Assembly: GCF_900129885.1 (NCBI RefSeq)
Contig: NZ_FQXE01000022.1
Span: 1 to 64,000 of the forward strand
Source: Pollutimonas bauzanensis
GTDB taxonomy: Bacteria; Pseudomonadota; Gammaproteobacteria; Burkholderiales; Burkholderiaceae_B
Direction: 5' to 3'
Length of the DNA stretch: 64,000 bases
In this document: one piece after another, positions 17,651 to 25,779 of the stretch
Layout: each line of letters opens with the position of its first letter
Numbering within the stretch: the first letter of the stretch is position 1
Program-made: the position numbers and the translations under genes
The notes under the pieces: generated by a model
Database searches by the model: none
Seen by the model: only the letters and a program-made list of their open reading frames with translations
What the model was told of the DNA's origin: nothing

Positions 17651-18013
17651 GGCGCCATCCTTTTCAAAGACCCAACATGGGCGATTCCGCCCGCGCCAGC
17701 GCCCGTCCCTTGGACACCGCTTTCAGGCAGTGCGCGACGGTAGCGGCAAAAGCGGCATAGCCTGCCGCGCGGCGCTTTCGTCCGCGAAATAACTGCCTTC
17801 GGCGCGCCGCTCCTGCGTATTCTTCATCCTGGTCCCCAGCATTCGTAAGCCTCTTGGCCATGAAACAGCAAACCGCGTGCCCCGCCGGTCGGGCCGGATA
17901 AGCCCATGGCCGGCCCGCCAGCCGCGCGTCCGCGGGGCAAATATTGCCGGGCCGGGCAATATTTACCGCAGGAACTCAAGACAAATCCATTCTTATCGTG
18001 TTCAATAGCCATC
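17651..18013. other. Intergenic region without a clear gene
   Basis: 363 bp separate the YihY gene from the MFS gene. Short frames on the minus strand translate to unrecognisable peptides without good ribosome sites. A dyad at 17936-17967 is the only structured element noted. Confidence 0.6.
17936..17967. promoter_or_regulatory. Near-perfect dyad upstream of MFS gene
   Basis: ggcaaatattgcc (17936-17948) and ggcaatatttacc (17955-17967) form an inverted repeat with one mismatch and a 6-bp spacer, 46 bp before the MFS start. It could be an operator, or a hairpin ending an upstream transcript. Confidence 0.5.
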
Positions 18014-19303
18014 ATGACCCGTTCCGCCACCCCCGCCGCCCCCCATGACAACATTGAATCGCCCTATGCCTGGACGCGGCTGATCGTATCGCTGCTGCTC
18101 ATGACGATAGGCGGTTCGGGCATGTATTCGGTCACCGTGGTGCTGCCGCAAATCCAGGCCGAATTCGGTGTGAGCCGTTCCGATGCATCGCTGCCTTATA
18201 CGCTGACCATGGTGGGTTTCGGCCTCGGCGGCATTCTCATGGGCCGGCTCTCGGACCGCTACGGCGTGGTCTTGCCCATTATCGTGGGCACCGTGGGGCT
18301 GAGCAGCGGCTTCATCCTGGCGGGCAATGCCAGCAGCTTGTGGCAGTTCGTCCTGGTTCAGGGCCTGATGATAGGCCTGCTGGGCACCGCGGCCACTTTT
18401 GCGCCGCTCGTCGCCGATACGTCCCAATGGTTCACGCGGCGCCGCGGCATCGCCGTGGCCATATGCATGAGCGGCAATTATCTGGCGGGCGCCGTCTGGC
18501 CCCCGGTCATGCAGCACTTCATCGATACCGCCGGGTGGCGCATGACCTATGTCGGCATAGGCGTGTTCTGCCTGCTTTCCATGCTGCCGCTGGCTTTGGT
18601 GTACCGCCGCCGCCCACCCTCGGTCGCGGCCGTGGTCGGCCTGGGACCCAGGCGCGATGCGCGATTCGCCCGCGAAGCCGCCAGATCGGACCCGCGCCGC
18701 CCTCTGGGGCTCACGCCGTCCGCCCTGCAAGGCCTGCTGTGTTTCGCCGGCGTGGCATGCTGCGTGGCGATGGCCATGCCGCAGGTGCATATCGTGGCTT
18801 ATTGCGGCGACCTGGGCTTCGGCGCCGCGCGCGGCGCCGAAATGCTGGCGCTGATGCTCGGCCTGGGCATAGTCAGCCGCCTGGTTTCCGGCTGGATGTC
18901 CGACCATATCGGCGGGCTGCGCACCTTGCTGGTGGGCTCGCTGCTGCAAGGCCTGGCCTTGCTGTTGTTCCTGAACAGCAAGGGCCTGGTGTCGCTGTAT
19001 CTGATATCTGCCCTTTTCGGCCTGTTCCAGGGCGGGATAGTCCCCGCCTACGCCCTCATCGTGCGGGAATACTTCAGCCCCGACGAAGCCGGCGCGCGCG
19101 TGGGCACCGTCCTGATGGCCACGCTGTTCGGCATGGCCCTGGGCGGCTGGATGTCGGGCGCCATTTACGACCTCACCGGCTCTTACCATGCCGCCTTCCT
19201 CAACGGCATAGGCTGGAACGTGCTCAACTTGAGCATCATCGGCTTCCTGCTGTACCGGGCGCGCCGCGGCCTTGGCGTTTTCAGCGGCCCGCTGCGTGCA
19301 TAG
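18014..19303 (+). CDS. Major facilitator superfamily transporter
   Basis: A 429-residue twelve-helix secondary transporter. The MFS A-like loop between helices 2 and 3 reads MGRLSDRYGVVLP, and a second copy of the repeat is seen in the C-half (SGWMSDHIGGLRT). Overall character (QIQAEFGVSRSDASLPYTLTMVGFGLGG) is that of oxalate/formate- or monocarboxylate-type members, so an organic anion is a reasonable but unproven substrate. ATG 18014 is preferred over an upstream in-frame start at 17906, which would add an Arg/Pro-rich tail and swallow the dyad. No metabolic neighbour helps define the substrate. Confidence 0.88.
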   Translation: MTRSATPAAPHDNIESPYAWTRLIVSLLLMTIGGSGMYSVTVVLPQIQAEFGVSRSDASLPYTLTMVGFGLGGILMGRLSDRYGVVLPIIVGTVGLSSGFILAGNASSLWQFVLVQGLMIGLLGTAATFAPLVADTSQWFTRRRGIAVAICMSGNYLAGAVWPPVMQHFIDTAGWRMTYVGIGVFCLLSMLPLALVYRRRPPSVAAVVGLGPRRDARFAREAARSDPRRPLGLTPSALQGLLCFAGVACCVAMAMPQVHIVAYCGDLGFGAARGAEMLALMLGLGIVSRLVSGWMSDHIGGLRTLLVGSLLQGLALLLFLNSKGLVSLYLISALFGLFQGGIVPAYALIVREYFSPDEAGARVGTVLMATLFGMALGGWMSGAIYDLTGSYHAAFLNGIGWNVLNLSIIGFLLYRARRGLGVFSGPLRA

Positions 19304-19453
19304 GATTACGTCAATTAGCGCAAGCGTTGGATGCCGCCGTCGGCATACTGTATACGCATACAGCATTATCCCTATTTATCAGGCAGTTTTACCCGGAAGT
19401 TAAAAAAACACTTAAAAGAATCTTGTAACGTACTAATATATTGACGTTTTTTC

Positions 19454-19462
19454 TGATACTAT
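19454..19462 (+). promoter_or_regulatory. Candidate extended -10 promoter of PBP7-type gene
   Basis: TG-a-TACTAT at 19454-19462 fits an extended -10 element 34 bp before ATG 19497, in an AT-rich gap. A TTGACG upstream is only 10 bp away, too close to be a -35. Prediction only. Confidence 0.35.
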
Positions 19463-19496
19463 CGCTTCAATCAAAAACAATTTTCAAGCGCCAGCT

Positions 19497-20630
19497 ATGC
19501 CACCTACCTGGAATTCCACGCCGCGTTACCTTTCCCTGTCGGTTTTTCTGCCCATGCTCCTGCTGCTTGCGCTGGGCGCCAGCGTGGACGCCCGGGCCGG
19601 CACCCGCGGCGAGGCGCAGCAGGCCCAGAAGACCGCCTCCAGCGCCAAAAAAACCACCGTCAAGAAGAAGACCGCCGCAAAGAAAACCAAGGCCGTCAAA
19701 ACCAGCGCGCGCAAGACGCATATTGCGGTGCGCCGCAACCTTCATCCCGTCGCCTATGTCGACCAGCCGGAGCAAGGCGCCGCGGCCTCCAGGCTGCGGG
19801 TCGGCCTGCGCGATAGCGAGGACAGCGGCATAGAGGCCCCTCGCGCCGCGCCGCATATCGAACCCCTTACCAGCCATGCCATGCTGCGCTCCGAGGTCGC
19901 CTTCGTGCAGGACCTGGAAAGCTCGGACGTCCTGTACGACAAGAACAGCGACGAAGTCCGGCCCATCGCGTCGATTTCCAAGCTCATGACGGCCCTGGTC
20001 ATTGCCGAGTCCGGCCAGCCCCTGAATCAGGTCATGCAAATCACCGACGCCGACGTCGACCGCCTGCGCTATTCGCGTTCGCGCCTGTCGGTGGGCACCG
20101 AACTGAGCCGCGCCGACATGCTGCACCTGGCGCTGATGTCTTCGGAAAACCGCGCCGCCCATGCCCTGGGCCGCTACTATCCGGGCGGCATGCCGGCCTT
20201 TGTGCGCGCCATGAACGACAAGGCGCGCGCGCTGGGCATGCGCAAAACCCGCTTTATCGAACCTACCGGCCTGTCCAGCGAAAACGTTTCCACGCCCCGC
20301 GACCTCGTCAAGCTGCTGCGGGCCGCCAGCAAGCAGCCGCTCATCCACCGCTACACGACCGACGACAAATACCAGGTCGAAATCGCCCGCGGCCGGCAAC
20401 TGGTCTACAACAATACCAACCGCCTGGTGGGTAAATCGGATTGGGACATCAAGGTTTCCAAGACCGGCTTCATCAATGAAGCCGGCGAATGCCTGGTCAT
20501 GCTTACCCGCATCGACAATCGCGATGTGGCCATAGTCCTGCTCAATTCTTCCGGCCGCTATTCACGCATTGGCGATGCCGTGCGCATCCGCACACTGGTC
20601 GAAAACGCAAGCAATGTGGCGATGCTGTAG
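19497..20630 (+). CDS. pbpG: D-alanyl-D-alanine endopeptidase, PBP7/S11 family
   Basis: A 377-residue periplasmic serine peptidase that cleaves D-Ala-meso-DAP crosslinks in peptidoglycan. The three S11 motifs are present: S159-I-S-K162 (catalytic SxxK), SSEN (SxN) and KTG in KVSKTGFINEAGECL. A signal peptide spans about residues 1-35. A Lys/Ala-rich segment (residues 45-75: SAKKTTVKKKTAAKKTK and following) separates it from the catalytic domain; basic linkers of this sort could bind the wall or anionic polymers. It has no C-terminal amphipathic anchor as in PBP5, so it fits PBP7. A second in-frame ATG at 19554 would shorten the signal. Confidence 0.9.
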   Translation: MPPTWNSTPRYLSLSVFLPMLLLLALGASVDARAGTRGEAQQAQKTASSAKKTTVKKKTAAKKTKAVKTSARKTHIAVRRNLHPVAYVDQPEQGAAASRLRVGLRDSEDSGIEAPRAAPHIEPLTSHAMLRSEVAFVQDLESSDVLYDKNSDEVRPIASISKLMTALVIAESGQPLNQVMQITDADVDRLRYSRSRLSVGTELSRADMLHLALMSSENRAAHALGRYYPGGMPAFVRAMNDKARALGMRKTRFIEPTGLSSENVSTPRDLVKLLRAASKQPLIHRYTTDDKYQVEIARGRQLVYNNTNRLVGKSDWDIKVSKTGFINEAGECLVMLTRIDNRDVAIVLLNSSGRYSRIGDAVRIRTLVENASNVAML

Positions 20631-20645
20631 CCGGGCCGTGCCGGT

Positions 20646-21452
20646 ATGTGCATAGCCTATCTGGCTCTCGGCGCCCACCCTGATTGGCCGCTGTTCATCG
20701 CCGCCAATCGCGATGAATTCCATCGGCGGCCCTGCCTGGCCGCCGCCCCCTGGGCCGACCATCCCGACGTGATCGCCGGCATAGACTGCCAGGCCCGCGG
20801 CACCTGGCTGGGCATTACCCGGCAAGGCCGGTTCGCCTTGCTGACCAATTATCGCGATCCGGCATCGATCATGAGCGGCGCGCCCTCGCGCGGCGAACTG
20901 GTAAGCCGCTACCTGGCCGGCGCGCAATCCCACGATTCATACGCCAGCGCGGTGCACGCAAATGCCGCTGCCTATAATGGATTCAACCTGATCGTGGGCG
21001 AGCTGGCGGCGGCCAGCTATGTCGCGAACCGGGCGATGCAAAGCGCCCCCCAGGCGCTGGGGCCGGGCCGCTATATTATTTCGAATCATCTGCTCGACAC
21101 GCCTTGGCCCAAGGCCGAAAGGCTGCGCCTGGCGCTGGACCTGTATCCGCTGGACGCGCTGGAACAATCGCTGACGCCCATTTTCCACATGCTCAAGGAC
21201 GGCACTCGCGCGGATGAGGACAAGCTGCCCCGCACGGGATTGACGCGCGAGCGCGAGCGCCTGCTCAGCAGCCCCTTCATCATCAGCCCCGACTACGGCA
21301 CGCGCTGCTCGACCATCATTGCCGTGCATGCCAGCGGCCGCGCCCTGTTCAGCGAAATCAGCTATGACGCATCGGGCGACCTCACGGAGCGGCACGACTG
21401 GCCTTTCCAGATCGACGCCTCGAGCCCGGAAACAATAAGCGCAGTAAAATGA
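20646..21452 (+). CDS. NRDE-family protein (TANGO2-like)
   Basis: A 268-residue protein of the NRDE (DUF833/TANGO2) family. It begins MCIAYLALGAHPDWPLFIAANRDEFHRRP and so carries the namesake N-R-D-E at residues 22-25 and an N-terminal Met-Cys. Processing to Cys as in Ntn-hydrolases has been suggested for this family. Bacterial homologues have been implicated in haem handling, but function is unsettled. It begins 15 bp after the endopeptidase gene on the same strand and may be co-transcribed. Confidence 0.88.
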   Translation: MCIAYLALGAHPDWPLFIAANRDEFHRRPCLAAAPWADHPDVIAGIDCQARGTWLGITRQGRFALLTNYRDPASIMSGAPSRGELVSRYLAGAQSHDSYASAVHANAAAYNGFNLIVGELAAASYVANRAMQSAPQALGPGRYIISNHLLDTPWPKAERLRLALDLYPLDALEQSLTPIFHMLKDGTRADEDKLPRTGLTRERERLLSSPFIISPDYGTRCSTIIAVHASGRALFSEISYDASGDLTERHDWPFQIDASSPETISAVK

Positions 21453-21486
21453 AGGCCAACGTTCTCTCTGGGAAAAGGTCATCCAT

Positions 21487-21957
21487 ATGCACACGACACC
21501 TGCTCATGCACCGTTTTCTGGAATCTGCCTGAAGATCGCCGCGGCGGCAATCCTCCTTGCAGCCGCCGGCCCCGGCGCCCCGGCATATGCCCAGTTGCCC
21601 CCCATGCAGACGCAGGGCGGCACCGAATACGTCAGCGGCGGCTTCGGGCTGGACGAATCGACCGCTTTCAAACAGGCCATGGCGCAATTTCCGCTGGCTT
21701 TGACTTTTGCCAGCCAGGTCGACGGCAAAGCGGCCTACGCGGCCGACGTCCAGGTGGTCATACGCGACGACAACGATGCCAATGTGCTGAACGTTGCCTC
21801 CGATGGCCCTTTTCTCCTGGTCAAGCTGGCGCCCGGCAATTACCGGGTATTCGCCACTTATGAAAACCAGACCCAATCGCGCAAGGTAAGCATAGGCCCC
21901 CGCGGCGGCGCGCGCCTCACCTTCCAATGGAACAGGCCCGCGTCCGGTCCGGATTAA
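21487..21957 (+). CDS. Secreted hypothetical protein with carboxypeptidase-regulatory-like fold
   Basis: A 156-residue protein with a signal peptide ending AYA-QL near residue 35. The C-terminal half (DGPFLLVKLAPGNYRVFATYENQTQSRKVSIGP) looks like the small beta-sandwich of carboxypeptidase-regulatory-like or transthyretin-like domains. No catalytic residues are evident. GGGAAAAGG lies upstream of the ATG. It is 34 bp downstream of the NRDE gene and overlaps the convergent esterase gene by 4 bp. Confidence 0.7.
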   Translation: MHTTPAHAPFSGICLKIAAAAILLAAAGPGAPAYAQLPPMQTQGGTEYVSGGFGLDESTAFKQAMAQFPLALTFASQVDGKAAYAADVQVVIRDDNDANVLNVASDGPFLLVKLAPGNYRVFATYENQTQSRKVSIGPRGGARLTFQWNRPASGPD

Positions 21958-22730
21958 TGCAGCGTCCTGCCTGATGCAGGCGCCGGTTTGCCGGTGTCGG
22001 CCGCGGCCGCTACGGCGGCCTGCTCCTGCAACGCGCTCAAGGCCGCTTCCCAATTGCGCAAGGGGACGCAAGTCTGCAAGCGCACGATAGCCTGGCGTAT
22101 CAAGGCGGGATGCAGCTCATGCCCGATCGCCGAGGCCACATCCAGCGTGACGTCGCCCTGCAATTCGCCCAGGTGGGCCAGCGCCGCCTGAACCTCGCCG
22201 GCGGGAAGCTGCCGGTCTTCGGCGCCGTGGAAAAAGTGCAGCATGGTCAGCGGCGGCGCCTTGGCCGGCTGGCTGGCATACAGGCCTGAAAATGCCAGGA
22301 TGCGCCCGGCCAGATCGGGCTGGGCCAGGCCGGCTTCCAGCGCCATGCAGGCCCCTTGGGAAAATCCGCCCAAGGCGGTCTGCTCGCCGGACAGGCCATA
22401 CCGGGCCTGGATCTGCTGGATTTGCTTGATGAGCCCCGGAAGGGCTTGCGCCACCCGGCTTGCATAATTATGTGCTTCCAGGCCCGCCGGGTCGATCCAA
22501 TGATAGCCGCGCGGACCGCCGGCGGCGCCGGCCCCGCCGCCGGCGACATGCACGAAAGCATGGGGCAGAACCACCAGAGCCAGGGGAAACGCCTGCTTGA
22601 TCGCCTCGGCCAGGGGAAATAATTGCTCGGGACCGGCCGATTCTCCATGCAGCAGGACGAAAAGCAGGCGGGGATCGCCCTGCTTGGGAACAAAAACAAA
22701 AGGTCGGGGAAAATCGGGGTTCATAGCCAT
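21954..22730 (-). CDS. Phospholipase/carboxylesterase-family hydrolase (YpfH-like)
   Basis: A 258-residue alpha/beta hydrolase. The nucleophile elbow GFSQGA carries the catalytic Ser. The oxyanion region is LFVLLHGESAGPEQL. The catalytic Asp is likely in FFHGAEDRQLP, and the His in AIGHELHP. The pattern matches bacterial carboxylesterases related to YpfH. The open frame extends 150 codons upstream through the yqeY promoter region in antisense, so the ATG at 22730 is chosen from the conserved N-terminus; a second ATG at 22724 is also possible. The 45-residue C-terminal extension is Ala-rich. Confidence 0.85.
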   Translation of the reverse strand: MAMNPDFPRPFVFVPKQGDPRLLFVLLHGESAGPEQLFPLAEAIKQAFPLALVVLPHAFVHVAGGGAGAAGGPRGYHWIDPAGLEAHNYASRVAQALPGLIKQIQQIQARYGLSGEQTALGGFSQGACMALEAGLAQPDLAGRILAFSGLYASQPAKAPPLTMLHFFHGAEDRQLPAGEVQAALAHLGELQGDVTLDVASAIGHELHPALIRQAIVRLQTCVPLRNWEAALSALQEQAAVAAAADTGKPAPASGRTLH

Positions 22731-22850
22731 AACGATAAAATATTCCGGGCTTGCCCAAGGGCAGTCTGGAAAATTGTACGCCAGATGCCGAACCGGGACA
22801 TGCGCCGCGCGCGCTGCGCTAAAATGAAATTCTTTGACCGGGATTCCATT

Positions 22851-23309
22851 ATGAGCAACACGCTCAAGCCTCAACTTGCCGACGCCGTCAAAACCGCCAT
22901 GCGCGCCAAAGACGCCCCGCGCCTGGGCACCCTGCGTTTCCTGCAGGCCGCCATCAAGCAGAAAGAAGTCGATGAACGCCGCGAACTGGACGATGCCGAA
23001 GTCATCGCCATCATCGAAAAACAGGTCAAACAGCGCCGGGAATCCATCGCCGCCTTCGAACAGGCCGGACGCGCCGAAACCGCCGAACAGGAAAAAGCCG
23101 AACTGACGGTTCTGCAGGAGTTCTTGCCGCAAGCCGCTGCCGCGGAAGAAGTGGAAGCCGCCATCGCCTCGGCCATTGCGCAAGTGAACGGCCAGGGCAT
23201 TACCGGCGCGCCGGCCATGGGGAAAGTCATGGCCCTGGTAAAAGCCGAACTGGCCGGGCGCGCCGACATGTCGGCCGTTTCCGCCCAGGTCAAGGCGAGA
23301 CTGATGTAA
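22851..23309 (+). CDS. GatB/YqeY domain-containing protein
   Basis: A 152-residue YqeY-type protein resembling the tail domain of the GatB amidotransferase subunit. The typical N-terminal region (KTAMRAKDAPRLGTLRFLQAAIKQKEVDERRELDDAEVIAIIEKQVKQRRES) and C-terminal helix bundle (MGKVMALVKAELAGRADMSAVSAQVKARL) are both complete. The family is suspected to interact with tRNA, but its role is unknown. ATG 22851 is used rather than the 76-codon upstream extension. In many betaproteobacteria yqeY sits with rpsU and dnaG; here it stands alone. Confidence 0.9.
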   Translation: MSNTLKPQLADAVKTAMRAKDAPRLGTLRFLQAAIKQKEVDERRELDDAEVIAIIEKQVKQRRESIAAFEQAGRAETAEQEKAELTVLQEFLPQAAAAEEVEAAIASAIAQVNGQGITGAPAMGKVMALVKAELAGRADMSAVSAQVKARLM

Positions 23310-23324
23310 GGCGCTGGCTCAGCC

Positions 23325-23726
23325 CTATTTGTACACAATGCAAATCGAGGTATCCATGCGTATGGATTCGCGCATGGCCTCCAGGGCGTTCCTGTCCCAG
23401 GGGCTGTGCCCCCACACGGTATGCTTGACCTCGGTATGCCTGGCGTCGATGGCCTTGATTTCCGTGCGCGCCACTTCTATGCTCCCCATGGGGCCGCGCA
23501 CCGATACCAGGCCGGTCTGCAGCGCCGGATCGACCTGCGCGTAGACATCGTACTGTTTCTTGCCGCGCAGGCATTCGTCGGCCTGGTTCTGAGCGCGCAG
23601 ATACACCGTCTGGTAGCTGCGCGGAACCGTATAGGAAACACTGGGGGAATCGCCGCCCGGCTGTATGCCCAAAGCGCACCCCGACAACAGCCCCGCGGCG
23701 CCGATACTGATAACGAGAGCTTTCAC
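23325..23726 (-). CDS. Small lipoprotein, Bordetella-type
   Basis: A 133-residue predicted lipoprotein with signal peptide and lipobox LLSGC (Cys17). The mature part contains two cysteines (DECLRGKKQYD and TSICIVYK) that could pair in the periplasm, and a stretch GPMGSIEVARTEIKAIDARHTEVKHTVWG. It resembles small lipoproteins conserved in Bordetella and relatives with no known function. It stands alone, convergent with yqeY. Confidence 0.75.
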   Translation of the reverse strand: MKALVISIGAAGLLSGCALGIQPGGDSPSVSYTVPRSYQTVYLRAQNQADECLRGKKQYDVYAQVDPALQTGLVSVRGPMGSIEVARTEIKAIDARHTEVKHTVWGHSPWDRNALEAMRESIRMDTSICIVYK

Positions 23727-23862
23727 CCTGCCTCCCTGGCCATCTCCAGCCGTTGATTGAGCATGAGCACCCGACCGCCAAGTGCAACACCATGCTACAC
23801 CCGCAAAGGTAGCACGCCGCCGGCCATCTTTGAAAACTTTTTATCGCCGCGGGCAAGCCGCG

Positions 23863-24948
23863 TCAAGAACACGTTTCGTTCAGGGCTATGCTGGCGGCGC
23901 TGCGGGCCGGATAATCGATATATCCCTTGGGGCCGTCGGAGTAAAAAGTGCTGGCGTCCCATTCGGTAAGCTGGGCGCCGGCTCTAAGGCGCGCCACCAG
24001 GTCGGGGTTGGCGATGAACGCCTTGCCGAACGCCACGGCATCAGCCTGCCCGCTGGCCAGGGCGTCTTGCGCCATGGCCAAGTCGTACTGCTCGTTGACG
24101 ATGACGGGACCGCCGAACAAACGCTTGATCGCCGCCGTCTGGCTGTGGTCGCCCACCGCTTCCCTGACGAAGACGAAGGCAATGCCCCGCCGCCCCAGTT
24201 CCTGGGCGACATGGTCGAATATGGACCGGGGATCGGAATCCGACATGGAATGAGCGTCGCCGCGCGGCGACAAATGCACCCCCACCCGGCCAGCGCCCCA
24301 GATGCCCGTGCATTCATCCACGATTTCCAACAGGAAACGGGCCCGGTTTTCAACCGAGCCGCCGTATTGATCCTGCCTTTTATTGGTGCCGTCCTGCAAG
24401 AACTGGTCGATCAGATAGCCGTTGGCCGCGTGGACCTCGACACCATCGAAATCGGCTTCCCGGGCGTTGCGCGCCGCCTCGGCGAAATCGGCCACAATGC
24501 CGGGGATTTCTTCCGTGTGCAGGGCGCGCGGCACCACATAATCGCGCTCGGGGCGCAACAGGCTGACCTGCCCCTCGCAGGCAATGGCGCTGGGCGCCAC
24601 CGGTATTTCGCCATTGAGGTATTCGGGGTCGGAAACCCGGCCCACATGCCAAAGCTGCAAGAAAATCTTGCCGCCTTTGGCATGCACAGCCTGGGTGATT
24701 TTTTTCCAGCCCTCGACCTGCGCGCTGCTCCAGATTCCGGGAGTGTTGGGGTAGCCGACGCCCTGGGGTGAAACCACGGTGGCTTCGGAAAGGATCAGAC
24801 CGGCCGACGCCCGCTGACAATAATAAGTACGCATCAAATCGTTGGGAACCCGCCCCATTGAGGCGCGCGTACGCGTCAATGGAGCCATTACAATCCGATT
24901 GCTTAATGCCACTGCACCCAATTGAATGGGGTCAAACAAACTAGCCAT
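23863..24948 (-). CDS. nemA: Old yellow enzyme-family alkene reductase (NemA-like)
   Basis: A 361-residue FMN-dependent TIM-barrel enzyme that reduces activated C=C bonds (enones, maleimides) and often nitrate esters with NADPH. Family features seen: APLTRTRA near the N-terminus, the substrate-binding HAANGYLIDQFLQDGTNKRQDQYGGSVENRARF, and a C-terminal FGKAFIANPDLVARL phosphate-binding strand. Length is typical of OYE class I. No adjacent TetR-type NemR regulator is present; the gap to the divergent K+ channel regulator is 174 bp. Confidence 0.93.
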   Translation of the reverse strand: MASLFDPIQLGAVALSNRIVMAPLTRTRASMGRVPNDLMRTYYCQRASAGLILSEATVVSPQGVGYPNTPGIWSSAQVEGWKKITQAVHAKGGKIFLQLWHVGRVSDPEYLNGEIPVAPSAIACEGQVSLLRPERDYVVPRALHTEEIPGIVADFAEAARNAREADFDGVEVHAANGYLIDQFLQDGTNKRQDQYGGSVENRARFLLEIVDECTGIWGAGRVGVHLSPRGDAHSMSDSDPRSIFDHVAQELGRRGIAFVFVREAVGDHSQTAAIKRLFGGPVIVNEQYDLAMAQDALASGQADAVAFGKAFIANPDLVARLRAGAQLTEWDASTFYSDGPKGYIDYPARSAASIALNETCS

Positions 24949-25075
24949 ATTTTAATACCACTATTCAAATCAAGGTTAACCCTAGTCCCCTAGTCTGCAC
25001 GAAAACGGCAAACTCTGCAGACATAGACGCAAGTCCATAAGGGTTTTTACCAGAATTTGCGTTAAGCTACCATTC

Positions 25076-25096
25076 GGCCGGGGTATCACCCCGGCC
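25076..25096 (+). promoter_or_regulatory. 5' leader hairpin before K+ uptake operon
   Basis: ggccgggg (25076-25083) pairs perfectly with ccccggcc (25089-25096) around a tatca loop, 26 bp before the ktrA-like start. An A8 tract and the ribosome site follow. It could stabilise the mRNA or be bound by a regulator. Confidence 0.45.
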
Positions 25097-25122
25097 GCGG
25101 CAGGCAAAAAAAAGGAAGCCAC

Positions 25123-25776
25123 ATGGGACAATTCGCCATCATTGGTCTGGGCCGTTTCGGCTCCGCCGCCTCGCTGGAACTCATGAGAATGGGCCATTCG
25201 GTGCTGGGCGTGGACACCAACGGCAAACTGGTGGACAAGTATGCCGACCAACTGACCCATGCGGTAATCGCCGACGTGACCGACCCCGCCGCCCTGGATG
25301 AACTCGGGCTGGACAACTACGATGTCGTGCTGGTGGCCATAGGGGAAGACATTCAGGCCAGCCTGCTGTGCGTGGTCCATCTCAAGTCGATGGGCATCCA
25401 GACGCTCTGGGTCAAGGCCTCTTCGCATGCCCAGCACCTGATCCTGAGCAAACTGGGGGTGACGCGCATCGTGCATCCTGAAGAAGAAATGGGCATACGC
25501 GTGGCGCAGGCCCTGAGCTACCCCATGGTCAATGACTACATTTCCATAGGAAACGGTGAATTCGTGGTGGAAATCGATATCAGCGAACACCTCGAAGGCG
25601 TCCCGCTGAGCCAGGTATTGCAGGACCAGCCCGAAACCATCCATGTGCTGCTGGTCAAGCGCAAAACCCAGATTACCGTGCATCCGCCCGCCGACTTCAT
25701 CCTTCGGGCCAAGGATATCCTGGTATTGCTGGGCCAGCTCGACACCCTGAAAACCATCGCCCCCAAGCTCGCCTGA
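25123..25776 (+). CDS. ktrA: TrkA/KtrA-type K+ uptake regulatory subunit
   Basis: A 217-residue cytosolic gating subunit with one RCK_N and one RCK_C domain. Residues 1-130 form a Rossmann fold with GLGRFG at about 8-13 and an acidic end of beta-2 (GVDTN) for NAD(H)/ATP-type ligands. Residues 135-217 are the RCK_C dimerisation domain. The single-unit length matches KtrA rather than double-length TrkA of enterobacteria. AAAGGAA lies close before the ATG. The gene ends 3 bp before its membrane partner. Confidence 0.92.
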   Translation: MGQFAIIGLGRFGSAASLELMRMGHSVLGVDTNGKLVDKYADQLTHAVIADVTDPAALDELGLDNYDVVLVAIGEDIQASLLCVVHLKSMGIQTLWVKASSHAQHLILSKLGVTRIVHPEEEMGIRVAQALSYPMVNDYISIGNGEFVVEIDISEHLEGVPLSQVLQDQPETIHVLLVKRKTQITVHPPADFILRAKDILVLLGQLDTLKTIAPKLA

Positions 25777-25779
25777 GCC

